DNA from: Acidimicrobiales bacterium
GTDB lineage: Bacteria > Actinomycetota > Acidimicrobiia > Acidimicrobiales > Ilumatobacteraceae
DNA length: 14,663 nucleotides
Direction: 5' to 3'
Assembly (NCBI GenBank): GCA_030833305.1
Contig: JAURHL010000029.1
Location: 1 to 14,663 of the forward strand
In this document: positions 1 through 7,055 of the stretch, piece after piece
Numbering within the stretch: position 1 is the first letter of the stretch
Layout: every line of letters begins with the position of its first letter
Translations under genes and position numbers: made by a program
The notes under the pieces: model-generated
What the model saw: the letters and a program-made list of their open reading frames with translations, nothing else
What the model was told of the DNA's origin: nothing
The model's database searches: none

Positions 1-53
1 GCCCGCGTCACTTCTCCACGACGCCCGCGTCACTTCTCCAAGACGCCCGCGTC
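1..53. repeat. 22-bp tandem repeat spanning the DinB-gene stop
   Basis: Two near-identical 22-bp units (1-22 and 23-44, one mismatch) are followed by the first 9 bp of a third (45-53). The array covers the last codons and stop of the DinB-like gene: on the minus strand the codons for D-A-G-V-L-E-K-stop lie in one unit, and the next unit repeats them outside the gene. Each unit contains the near-palindrome GACGCGGGCGTC. Since 22 is not a multiple of 3, added units do not extend the protein in frame. The array may continue beyond the left edge. It looks like replication-slippage duplication; a regulatory role is not shown. Confidence 0.8.
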
Positions 54-563
54 TTTTGCCCACTTCCAGTGCATGCGTCCGTGATCGGCGTTCGCCGCCA
101 GCACTCCCCCGATCGTTCCGTCGGCCCACGGCGCACCCGGGAGCCGTTCGTTCAGCTGTTCTTCGGTCAGCTCCGACAACAACTGCAGCGTGACCGCGCG
201 CGCCGAGGCCCCCAGAGCGACCACTTCGTCGAACGACTTGCCATGGTGCTCCCGTTGCCATTCCTCGGTCATGGCGTGCACCGAGGCCATGATCTGTTCC
301 ACGGTGCGCGGCCGACCTTGGTCGTCCTCGCGCAAACCCACCGGGTTCGGATGACCCCCGATGTGTCGACGGATCATCGCCGCGAAGTTCCGTTCGATCA
401 GGGCCAGATGCGCCAGGTGGTCAAGGGCCGACCAATAGTTGGCGGGATCGTGTTCGCTGGGAGTGAGGTCGCCGAACAATTGCTCGTCGGTCAATCTCGA
501 ATAGGTCTCGAGCAACCAGGCCCGATCATCGTTCAACTTCTTCTCGATCACCCAGCGTTCCAT
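30..563 (-). CDS. DinB-like (DfsB/mycothiol-dependent-type) four-helix protein
   Basis: A 177-residue protein of DinB-superfamily size. The fold is a four-helix bundle that usually holds one metal through three histidines; in actinobacteria many members are mycothiol-dependent thiol transferases. Visible candidate ligands are the D-H-L-A-H segment at about 48-52 and the H-x-x-x-H pair His161/His165 in A-D-H-G-R-M-H-W near the C terminus, the usual spacing. The start chosen is the ATG at 563 (M-E-R-W-V-I-E), because sequence upstream is arginine-rich shadow of the opposite gene. It diverges from the exporter gene, whose chosen start is 61 bp away. The C terminus lies in the 22-bp repeat. The substrate is unknown, and the family call is firmer than any reaction. 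Confidence 0.8.
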   Translation of the reverse strand: MERWVIEKKLNDDRAWLLETYSRLTDEQLFGDLTPSEHDPANYWSALDHLAHLALIERNFAAMIRRHIGGHPNPVGLREDDQGRPRTVEQIMASVHAMTEEWQREHHGKSFDEVVALGASARAVTLQLLSELTEEQLNERLPGAPWADGTIGGVLAANADHGRMHWKWAKDAGVLEK

Positions 564-624
564 GTCCTTCCGTCTACCATGCCAACGCCCCTCGATTCTC
601 CCCCGACGAACGGACGCCAGCGCG

Positions 625-2064
625 ATGAAGCGAATATTCGGACGCATCGAATACAAGTGGTTGGTGGCGATCTGCTTCGTCACCGGTCTCTTCATGGAGA
701 TTCTCGACACCACGATCATCAACACCGCCATCCCCACCCTCACCGAGGAGTTCGACGCCACCCCGGCCGGGATCGAGTGGGTCATCCTGGGGTATCTGCT
801 GGCTCTGGCCGTCTTCATTCCGGCCTCGGGCTGGATCGGAGACCGCTTCGGCACCAAGAAGACGTTCCTGTTCGCTCTCACGGTGTTCACCGGGGCGTCC
901 ATTCTCTGCGGCTTCGCGCAGTCGCTGGACCAGTTGATCGGTTTTCGTCTTCTGCAAGGAGTCGGAGGTGGAATGCTGACTCCCGTCGGAACCGCCATGC
1001 TCTACCGCGCCTTCCCTCCCGAGGAGCGCGCCCGCGCCTCGGCCATCCTGATCGTGCCGACCGTCATCGCCCCGGCCCTCGGACCACTGGTGGGTGGATT
1101 CATCGTCACCCACTTCTCGTGGCGTTGGATCTTCTACGTCAACATTCCCGTCGGGGTGTTCGGCATCATGTTCGCGGCCACTTTCCTGAAGGAACATCGC
1201 GAACTTCGCTCCGCGCGTTTCGACATGGCCGGTTTCGGTCTGTCCGGCGCCGGTTTGGCCGGAGTGCTGTACGCGCTGTCGCACGCACCCACGCACGGTT
1301 GGTTGTCGGGACAGGTGCTCGCGACGGGTCTCGGCGGCCTGGTGCTACTGGCCATCATGGTGAAGGTCGAGACGACCATCACCGAGCCGATGCTGGCCCT
1401 TCGCCTCTACCGCGACCGCATCTTCCGCAACGGCAACATCGCCGGCACCCTCTCCTACGGCAGCTTCATCGGCTTCATCTTTCTGTTGCCCCAGTTCCTG
1501 CAGGGTTTGCTGGGTGCCTCCGCGTTCGAGTCGGGGCTGGCCACCTTTCCGCAGGCGATCGGTGTCATCGCCATGAGTCAATTCGTCGGCCGCTGGTACC
1601 ACACGGTCGGCCCACGGCGATTGGTGACCTTCGGCATGACGATGGCCGCCTCGGTGACGCTTTTGTTCGTTTTCCTCGATCAAAATTCATCGTTGTTCGC
1701 GGTCGCCGTGTTGATGTTCCTGCGCGGGTGCTTCATGGCGTTCTGCTTCATGCCCATCCAGGCCGCGACGTACTCCAACGTCGACGCCCCCGACACCGGC
1801 CGCGCCTCGGCCATCTTCTCGGCCCAGCGTCAGACATCGGCTGCTCTCGGGGTGGCGATTCTGGCCACGGTTTTCGTCAGCCGCTCGAATCACGGCCTCG
1901 CCGCGGGGCGAGAGCCCACCGATGCGTTGCTCAGTGGCTATCACTGGGGTTTCGTCGGCGCATCGATCATCTTCTTGATTGGTGCCGCTTGGAGTTGGAC
2001 CCGGATCAAGGACTCCGATGCGGCGCGCACCATGCAGCCGAGACCGAGGCTGCAGAAGGTGTGA
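625..2064 (+). CDS. MFS drug/proton antiporter, DHA2 (EmrB/QacA) family, 14 TM
   Basis: A 479-residue inner-membrane exporter, expected to expel drugs or other small amphipathic molecules using the proton gradient. Signatures are in family order: L-D-T-T-I-I-N-T-A-I-P in TM1 (28-37), loop motif A G-W-I-G-D-R-F-G-T-K-K (69-79), motif B R-L-L-Q-G-V-G-G-G (108-116), the antiporter motif C around A-P-A-L-G-P-L-V-G-G (149-158) and W-R-W-I-F-Y-V-N-I-P-V-G just after it, typical of DHA2. Length fits 14 TM segments. The ATG at 625 is preferred because homologous sequence begins there; an in-frame ATG at 562 would add 21 non-hydrophobic residues. No clear Shine-Dalgarno precedes either. No adjacent TetR or MarR regulator is present, so the inducer is unknown. 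The stop abuts the stop of the next, convergent gene. Confidence 0.93.
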   Translation: MKRIFGRIEYKWLVAICFVTGLFMEILDTTIINTAIPTLTEEFDATPAGIEWVILGYLLALAVFIPASGWIGDRFGTKKTFLFALTVFTGASILCGFAQSLDQLIGFRLLQGVGGGMLTPVGTAMLYRAFPPEERARASAILIVPTVIAPALGPLVGGFIVTHFSWRWIFYVNIPVGVFGIMFAATFLKEHRELRSARFDMAGFGLSGAGLAGVLYALSHAPTHGWLSGQVLATGLGGLVLLAIMVKVETTITEPMLALRLYRDRIFRNGNIAGTLSYGSFIGFIFLLPQFLQGLLGASAFESGLATFPQAIGVIAMSQFVGRWYHTVGPRRLVTFGMTMAASVTLLFVFLDQNSSLFAVAVLMFLRGCFMAFCFMPIQAATYSNVDAPDTGRASAIFSAQRQTSAALGVAILATVFVSRSNHGLAAGREPTDALLSGYHWGFVGASIIFLIGAAWSWTRIKDSDAARTMQPRPRLQKV

Positions 2065-2634
2065 TCAGCCGAACGCATCCAGAGGGATGTCGCAATCGAC
2101 GATGAGCGCGAGGATCTCGGACTCGATGGCGGCATCCGCCTCCGGGTCCTCCTGACCAGCGATGCCGGCGGCGAACGCGTCGTTGAAGGCGTCGGACTTG
2201 GCCATGCCATCGCCGATGCAGGCGGCTTGGTCCTCGGTGAGCGCACCCTCTGACTGTTCCATCATCTGGTCGGCCATCAAGGCACCCATATCGACACAAT
2301 CACCGTCGACGAAGATCTCGGCCAGACCGGCCGTCTGCTCGTCGGTGAGCTCGGGGAAGTCGAACTCACCGGCCGCGGTCACGTCTTCGGCCGAGACACC
2401 GGCGTCGACGAACATCTGAACGCCCATCACGTCGACGACTCGCTCGGCGATGCAGAGAGTTTGCTTCTCGTCGAAGGGGAAGTCGCTCTCAGCCGCCAGG
2501 GCCACCGCCAGGGCTTCGGAATACGCTTTCTCCTCCGACCCCGAGGACATCGGGTCGTCACCTCCGCAGGCGACGCCGACCATCGAGATGGCAATCGCCA
2601 CCGCACCCCACCGTGACATCGACGAAATCTTCAT
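2065..2634 (-). CDS. Secreted lipoprotein with duplicated two-cysteine module
   Basis: A 189-residue predicted lipoprotein of unknown function. A short signal peptide ends in a lipobox (V-G-V-A-C, Cys23) followed by G-G-D-D, so the mature protein should be anchored outside the membrane. The rest is acidic and seems to hold a degenerate repeat: D-E-K-Q-T-L-C-I (Cys61) to V-D-G-D-C (Cys113), then T-E-D-Q-A-A-C-I (Cys139) to L-I-V-D-C-D (Cys181). That gives four cysteines, consistent with one disulfide per repeat (inference). The ATG at 2634 is chosen because GGGGAGG lies 6 nt upstream; the ATG at 2649 lies within that leader. It ends back to back with the exporter gene and diverges from the CIA30 lipoprotein gene. 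Confidence 0.85.
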   Translation of the reverse strand: MKISSMSRWGAVAIAISMVGVACGGDDPMSSGSEEKAYSEALAVALAAESDFPFDEKQTLCIAERVVDVMGVQMFVDAGVSAEDVTAAGEFDFPELTDEQTAGLAEIFVDGDCVDMGALMADQMMEQSEGALTEDQAACIGDGMAKSDAFNDAFAAGIAGQEDPEADAAIESEILALIVDCDIPLDAFG

Positions 2635-2650
2635 GTCGTTCCTCCCCATC

Positions 2651-2660
2651 GTGACGTCAC
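2651..2660. promoter_or_regulatory. Palindrome GTGACGTCAC upstream of the lipoprotein gene
   Basis: This perfect 10-bp palindrome lies 16 bp upstream of the lipoprotein ATG at 2634, in the 118-bp divergent gap to the CIA30 gene. On the minus strand a TAGGGT hexamer (2659-2664) overlaps it and could be a -10 element. This would place the palindrome where an operator could act. No regulator is identified, and a 10-bp palindrome can arise by chance. Confidence 0.3.
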
Positions 2661-2752
2661 CCTACGCCCGTCGCGGAGTCGTTCCGGTGGATTCGCGATG
2701 TTCTGGTGTGCCGGCGTGGAACACCTGGCCTGTTTGGTGATACGAAAAGGAC

Positions 2753-3412
2753 GTGCGTCGTGTCCTACTTCCGATGAGCATCCTGCTGATTTCGGTCGCC
2801 TGCGGCGATTCGTCTGACGAATCAGTGGAGTCGAACCTCGCGGTGGTCACGTCGACGTCGATCCCCACGACCGACGACACCATGTCCCCCGTCATCACCA
2901 CAACCACCCCGACCAACGAAGCGAACCTCATCCTGGCTGAGTTCGACAGCGAGGTTTCCGTGAACGACTGGTACGTACAGAACGACACGGTTATGGGCGG
3001 GGTGTCCAGTAGCGAACTTTCCTGGAATGACGGAGATGTCGTCTTCTCGGGCAATCTCTCCACCGACAACAACGGTGGGTTCACGTCGATGCGCGGTCCG
3101 GTGCTGCCGTACATTCCCTCCTCCGGACTGACTGCGATCTCGGTCGTCGCCCAAGGAGACGGGCGGACGTATCTGATGCAGATCAGAACCGATTCCGACA
3201 GCTACATCCAACGATTCACGCCGGGCGAAACCATGTTGGGGACGACCCTGAAACTCTCCGACTTCGTCGCCACCGATTGGCGACTCAGTCCGATCCCTGA
3301 TCGGCCGCCGCTGGTGTCCGAGGCGGTTCGACAGGTGGCCCTGTATCTGGTCGACAAACAAGTCGGCGAATTCGTGTTGCGTTTGCGCTCGATCTCGATG
3401 GTCGTCAGTTGA
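2753..3412 (+). CDS. CIA30-domain lipoprotein
   Basis: A 219-residue predicted lipoprotein. Residues 1-17 form a signal peptide with lipobox I-S-V-A-C (Cys17), then comes a Ser/Thr-rich linker to about residue 60. The rest matches the CIA30 (complex I intermediate-associated protein 30) jelly-roll domain: N-D-W-Y-V-Q-N-D-T-V-M-G-G-V-S-S-S near 72-88, N-N-G-G-F-T-S-M-R after it, and an L-x-L-S-D-F segment later. In mitochondria CIA30/NDUFAF1 is an assembly factor; bacterial members are mostly uncharacterised, and an exported lipidated form need not share that role. The start is GTG at 2753, needed to supply the positively charged signal-peptide N terminus (M-R-R-V-L-L); AAAAGGA lies just upstream. 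A hairpin terminator follows the stop. Confidence 0.85.
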   Translation: MRRVLLPMSILLISVACGDSSDESVESNLAVVTSTSIPTTDDTMSPVITTTTPTNEANLILAEFDSEVSVNDWYVQNDTVMGGVSSSELSWNDGDVVFSGNLSTDNNGGFTSMRGPVLPYIPSSGLTAISVVAQGDGRTYLMQIRTDSDSYIQRFTPGETMLGTTLKLSDFVATDWRLSPIPDRPPLVSEAVRQVALYLVDKQVGEFVLRLRSISMVVS

Positions 3413-3432
3413 GTCGCCGGCTCTCGAAACGA

Positions 3433-3461
3433 CGATGACCGCCCCATCGGAGCGGTCATCG
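3433..3461. terminator. Bidirectional stem-loop between CIA30 gene and tRNA-Gly
   Basis: A 13-bp stem (3433-3445 paired with 3449-3461, one G-U or A-C pair depending on strand) closes a 3-nt loop. It lies 20 bp after the CIA30 stop and 15 bp after the 3' end of the convergent tRNA gene. Neither side has a strong U tract (only TTT on the minus strand), as is common for terminators in high-GC actinobacteria. It could end both transcripts. Confidence 0.65.
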
Positions 3462-3475
3462 AATCGTGAGCGATG

Positions 3476-3550
<75 letters not shown>

Positions 3551-3560
3551 ACGGCTCACG

Positions 3561-3587
3561 ATTGTATCGGCGCACATCCGACTTCAA
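3561..3587 (-). promoter_or_regulatory. Probable housekeeping promoter of tRNA-Gly
   Basis: On the minus strand TTGAAG (-35, 3587-3582) is separated by 15 nt from TACAAT (-10, 3566-3561). The -10 ends 10 nt before the mature tRNA 5' end, so transcription would begin a few bases upstream of the tRNA. The -10 is near consensus. The spacer is slightly short, but the location fits a housekeeping promoter. Confidence 0.6.
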
Positions 3588-3659
3588 TCTTGTCGGGGGT
3601 CCTGACCGCCGAGGCTGCCGGGGCGCTCGCCCACCCAGAAGTCGTCTACGGTGCCCTCC

Positions 3660-4148
3660 ATGAAGGCGGACGAGATACCCGTGGCCCACACACCGAGCGG
3701 TGGATACGGATCCGAGTTTCCACCGCTGGTGCTGGCCGACTGCGACGAGCCTCTCGTCGATGGCGCTCCGGATCTGCGCGGAACCTGGCGGGCCGTCAGC
3801 GCCACACGAGGTGGTGAGCCGGTCTCGGTCGACGACCGACTCTTGACGTATCGCGAGCGCATCGAACAATGTGGAAATCGCATCGTCGACTGCGGTGGGG
3901 GCACCATCGCCGACGCCCGCGCCGACGGAACCGAGGAGAACGGCGTTCACGACGTGTCGGTCTTCGATTACACCACACCGATTCACGTCGTCGCGTCGTA
4001 CGAGGACGGAGCTTTCGTGCTGAGACCCGTCGGCCTACCGGGAATCGAAGTGCGACGGTGGTTGGACGAAGAGGGCCACATGATCTGGACTCGACCCGAC
4101 ATGGGCGGGATTCGCGTCGTGCTGGAACGCGAGCCCACTGGCGGCTGA
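3660..4148 (+). CDS. Conserved-looking hypothetical protein, possibly lipocalin-like
   Basis: A soluble protein of about 162 residues with no signal peptide or membrane segment. I do not recognise a family with confidence. The core starts at D-L-R-G-T-W, a G-x-W-like opening seen in lipocalin or fatty-acid-binding-type barrels. Alternating hydrophobic segments follow (H-V-V-A-S-Y, A-F-V-L-R-P-V, G-I-R-V-V-L-E-R), consistent with a beta-barrel. Two cysteines lie near each other in E-Q-C-G-N-R-I-V-D-C-G-G-G. The start is uncertain: ATG at 3660 or GTG at 3651, both without a clear ribosome-binding site, and an in-frame stop at 3603 excludes anything longer. It converges on the hydrolase gene with an 11-bp gap. 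A barrel that binds a hydrophobic ligand is only a guess. Confidence 0.65.
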   Translation: MKADEIPVAHTPSGGYGSEFPPLVLADCDEPLVDGAPDLRGTWRAVSATRGGEPVSVDDRLLTYRERIEQCGNRIVDCGGGTIADARADGTEENGVHDVSVFDYTTPIHVVASYEDGAFVLRPVGLPGIEVRRWLDEEGHMIWTRPDMGGIRVVLEREPTGG

Positions 4149-4159
4149 CGCCGTGCGCT

Positions 4160-5191
4160 CTACGCCGAGGCGAACGCCACCAGGTCGATCTGAGCGGCCT
4201 CGGTGATTTCGGGACAGGCGATGGGCATCAATTCGATGCCGTGCGTGGTGCCCAGGATCGTCTTGGCCCGAGCAGGAACGCCGGCGCGCAACAGCAACCG
4301 ATAGAAGTTGATGCCCTCGTCCCGGAGGGGATCACATTCGTTCACGCTGATCACCGTGCGCGGCAATCCTCGCACGTCGTCCTCGGTGGCGAAACTCGGC
4401 CAGGCCAAGGGATCACGTCGGTCGAAGGCCTCGATTCCGTAGCCCATCCGTCCGTTGTTGTTGTGCAGACTCAGGAAGATGCCGTTGTTCTCCGTGGACG
4501 ACGGACACTCCGGCGTGGGCCACTGACCGGCGATGTACGGGCAGAACGCGTACAAGCCGGAGATCGTCCCGATGTCGCCATCCTTCGACAGCTTCATGCC
4601 GGTCGCCAGGGTGAGGTTGCCACCTCCGCTCTCTCCGGCCACCACGATGCGAGCGGGATCGACACCCAACGAGGACGTGTTGGCCACCACCCAACGCAGA
4701 CCGGACACGCAATCGTTCAGTCCGGCCGGGAACGGGGCCACTTCGGGCAACGACGACGGCGTGACCGCGTTGCGGAACTCCACCATCACCACCACCACGC
4801 CCTTGGCGGCCAGCAACTTGCCCCACCCGCTGTAATTCCCGTCGAAACACGACAACGACGCCATCCCACCGCCGTGGATGTAATAGATGCAGGGCAGGAC
4901 CGCGTCGGTGTCCGGTCGCAGAACCCGAAGAGTGATGGAGTTGCCGTCCGGCTGCGAGGTCACCGTCTCGAGATGTATGCGCAACCCGTTGGTGGGTGCG
5001 TTTTCCTCGGTGTCGCAGATGGCCATCATCGATCGGTACATCTCGGCGGCCGCCATTCCCTCGGGTGTGTTGCTGCGCTCCAACAACGCGGCGCGATCCG
5101 GTACGTCCGGTGCCTGGAAACTGGGCATCAACGCCAACATGGCTTTGATGCGCGGATCGATGCGTGGGTCTTCGGCTGGATCGACGGTCAT
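4160..5191 (-). CDS. Alpha/beta hydrolase, hormone-sensitive-lipase-like esterase
   Basis: A 343-residue cytoplasmic esterase-type protein. The HSL-family oxyanion motif H-G-G-G is at 106-109, the nucleophile is Ser188 in G-E-S-G-G-G, and the acid and base are probably Asp287 (N-E-C-D-P-L-R-D-E-G) and His317 (T-T-H-G-I-E), all at the usual spacing. Such enzymes hydrolyse short acyl esters; the natural substrate cannot be inferred. About 100 residues precede the H-G-G-G motif, a normal cap region. The ATG at 5191 is chosen because GAGGGGGAG lies just upstream; ATG codons at 5218 and 5245 have no such site. The stop is TAG. It diverges from the DDAH gene across 70 bp. Confidence 0.9.
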   Translation of the reverse strand: MTVDPAEDPRIDPRIKAMLALMPSFQAPDVPDRAALLERSNTPEGMAAAEMYRSMMAICDTEENAPTNGLRIHLETVTSQPDGNSITLRVLRPDTDAVLPCIYYIHGGGMASLSCFDGNYSGWGKLLAAKGVVVVMVEFRNAVTPSSLPEVAPFPAGLNDCVSGLRWVVANTSSLGVDPARIVVAGESGGGNLTLATGMKLSKDGDIGTISGLYAFCPYIAGQWPTPECPSSTENNGIFLSLHNNNGRMGYGIEAFDRRDPLAWPSFATEDDVRGLPRTVISVNECDPLRDEGINFYRLLLRAGVPARAKTILGTTHGIELMPIACPEITEAAQIDLVAFASA

Positions 5192-5261
5192 GACTCCCCC
5201 TCGTGTCGACCCCACCATAGTGAAGAGTCGACGCGCCACGATCAACCTCTAGTCTTTCGAC

Positions 5262-6053
5262 GTGACCCGCCCAACCCGTATCGCCCTCGTGCGTCGTCCG
5301 GGCCCCCGGCTCAGCGATGGCATCGTCACCCACATCGATCGCTCCCCCATCGATCTCGACCTGGCGATGAAACAATGGACCGACTACGTGGAGGCCGTGC
5401 GCGATGCCGGATGGAGAGTCGTCGAGGTTCCTCCCGCCGATGATTGTCCCGATGCCGTGTTCATCGAGGACCCGGTGGTGCTGTACCGCGGCACGGCCAT
5501 CATCACCCGACCCGGCGACGACGCGCGCAAACCCGAAACCGTCGCGGTGGAGCCGGTCGTGGCCGAACTCGGTTGTCGTATCGAGCACATCGTCGCTCCC
5601 GGAACCATGGACGGTGGCGACGTCCTCAAAGTTCCGCATCCCGCAGGCGACACCATTTATGTCGGTCTCGGCGGTCGCACCAACCCCGAGGGCCTGCGTC
5701 AATTCGCCACGATCGTCGAGCCGCTCGGCGCCACGGTGGTCGGCGTTCCTCTCACCAAGGTCCTGCATCTCAAGTCAGCCGCCACTGCGCTGTCGGATGG
5801 CACCATCGTCGGTTGGGAGCCCGGCTTGGACTCGACCGCGGCCTTCCCGCGTTTCGAAGCGGTTTCCCAGGAATCCGGGGCGCACGTGGTGCTGCTCGAA
5901 CCCGACCTCATTCTCATGGCCGCGGACGCGCCAATCGTGGCCGCGAGTTACCGCGCTCGCGGCTACCGCACCATCGAGGTCGACATCGGCGAGTTCATCA
6001 AACTCGAGGGCTGTGTCACCTGTTTGTCGGTGCGCGTCCGCGAACTCCCGTGA
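5262..6053 (+). CDS. Dimethylarginine dimethylaminohydrolase (DDAH-type)
   Basis: A 263-residue member of the guanidino-group-modifying superfamily. DDAH hydrolyses N-omega-methylated arginines to citrulline plus methylamine or dimethylamine. Visible motifs are F-I-E-D (67-70), M-D-G-G-D-V-L (116-122, active-site acid region), L-H-L-K-S (His169), and E-G-C-V-T-C-L-S-V (249-257), in which Cys254 aligns with the nucleophile of known DDAHs. The L-H-L-K-S and D-G-G-D-V-L wording fits DDAH better than arginine deiminase, and the length is typical. The start is GTG at 5262 with no Shine-Dalgarno; a TAGTCT hexamer ends 6 nt upstream, so the transcript may be leaderless. Its TGA abuts the stop of the convergent double-SnoaL gene. 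Citrullination of another guanidino compound remains possible. Confidence 0.88.
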   Translation: MTRPTRIALVRRPGPRLSDGIVTHIDRSPIDLDLAMKQWTDYVEAVRDAGWRVVEVPPADDCPDAVFIEDPVVLYRGTAIITRPGDDARKPETVAVEPVVAELGCRIEHIVAPGTMDGGDVLKVPHPAGDTIYVGLGGRTNPEGLRQFATIVEPLGATVVGVPLTKVLHLKSAATALSDGTIVGWEPGLDSTAAFPRFEAVSQESGAHVVLLEPDLILMAADAPIVAASYRARGYRTIEVDIGEFIKLEGCVTCLSVRVRELP

Positions 6054-7055
6054 TCAAAGGCCCCGTAGGCGATAACGCATGATGTCGTCGGTGGTGATCG
6101 TCGACCCGCAATCGTTGCTGGCGGCCAACACCTCCGGCCGCGTCAACGTCGCGATGTCGAAGTAGTCCGCGGCGTACACCGTGGAACCGTCGCGGTAGCG
6201 ACGCACGCTCGTTCCACGGGTCATGGGCACCCGCTTCCCCGTGGACGTGACCGCGGTCTGCACCCACTCCTGCAGATACACCGATCCGTCGTTCAGCTCG
6301 GGTCCGACCGGAACGAACTCGATGTTGCCGACGCGCGGCATGATGTCCATGATCCAGGCCGTGATCTCCTCGCGACCGCGGAACTCTCCGAAGATCGGAT
6401 CGATGTACACCGAGTCGGTGGGATGGAACTGGCGGCAATCGGCTTCGAAGTCCACCTCCGAGCACACGGTGACCGGAGTGGCCGCGTGGTGATCCCACTC
6501 GGCGGGGGAAGGCGAATCCGGAATGGGCGCCGCCTCGGACCCGTCGGGCGGCGGGGTGCGGAACGAGCTGGTGTCGTACACGTCGCAGGCCCACGTGATC
6601 CAGCCGTCTCGATATCGGCGCACGCTCACGCCCTTCGACATGGGCACCGTTCCCTCGCCGGCTCCGATGGCGGCCAGGTTCGCGAACATCTGCCACTCGT
6701 CGACCGAGGTGACACCCTCGCCGTCGTCCAGGAACGCCGGCGGTTGTGTCGGTACGAAGTCGATGAATTCGATCTGCGCCATCGTCGGCACCAACCAGTT
6801 GCGGATGTCCTTCTGCCCGAAGAACGACCCGTAGATGGCGTCGAAGTAGCGCGAGTTGGTGGGATGCATGAAGTCGGCCATCATCTGGATGCCCAAGCGA
6901 CCGAGGGAGGGATGGCCCAACGCTGACAACATCTCGGGAACACTCAGACCGCTCGGAGCGTCGACGAATCGGTCGAGGCTCGTCTCCTGGCCGACGATGC
7001 CGGACAGGAATCGCTTGGCGAAGTCGTCGACCGCCGGCGTGATCGCGGACTCCAT
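6054..7055 (-). CDS. Tandem SnoaL/NTF2-like protein (two fused domains)
   Basis: A 333-residue protein built from two related SnoaL-like (NTF2-fold) halves. Half 1 (about 62-162) and half 2 (about 209-302) share H-P-T-(N/D)-S-x-Y-x-D-x-I-(Y/F)-G at the start, a W in the next helix, V-P-M-(S/T)-(K/R)-G-x-S-V-R-R-Y-R-D-G in the middle and a closing D-(V/Y)-(Y/F)-D. SnoaL-like domains act as small-molecule isomerases, hydrolases or binding barrels and normally dimerise; the fusion would form an intramolecular pseudo-dimer. The ATG at 7055 shares its A with the TGA of the amidohydrolase (TGATG), suggesting translational coupling; a GTG at 7058 is the alternative. The substrate is probably tied to the upstream amidohydrolase or crotonase pathway (inference). 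Confidence 0.82.
   Translation of the reverse strand: MESAITPAVDDFAKRFLSGIVGQETSLDRFVDAPSGLSVPEMLSALGHPSLGRLGIQMMADFMHPTNSRYFDAIYGSFFGQKDIRNWLVPTMAQIEFIDFVPTQPPAFLDDGEGVTSVDEWQMFANLAAIGAGEGTVPMSKGVSVRRYRDGWITWACDVYDTSSFRTPPPDGSEAAPIPDSPSPAEWDHHAATPVTVCSEVDFEADCRQFHPTDSVYIDPIFGEFRGREEITAWIMDIMPRVGNIEFVPVGPELNDGSVYLQEWVQTAVTSTGKRVPMTRGTSVRRYRDGSTVYAADYFDIATLTRPEVLAASNDCGSTITTDDIMRYRLRGL

Noticed and set aside
1..53. CRISPR array
   Set aside because: The 22-bp units are directly adjacent with no spacers and overlap a coding end; no cas genes are nearby.
69..2105. Long plus-strand open frame (678 codons) across the DinB-like and exporter genes
   Set aside because: It is Arg/His/Gly-rich with no domain, and overlaps two well-recognised genes in other frames. 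Long spurious frames are expected in GC-rich DNA.
3869..5443. Long plus-strand open frame opposite the alpha/beta hydrolase
   Set aside because: Arg/His-rich composition and no family resemblance; the minus strand carries a complete catalytic triad in the same DNA.
4413..5768. Long minus-strand open frame across the hydrolase and DDAH genes
   Set aside because: It covers two recognised genes in shifted or opposite frames and shows low-complexity composition.
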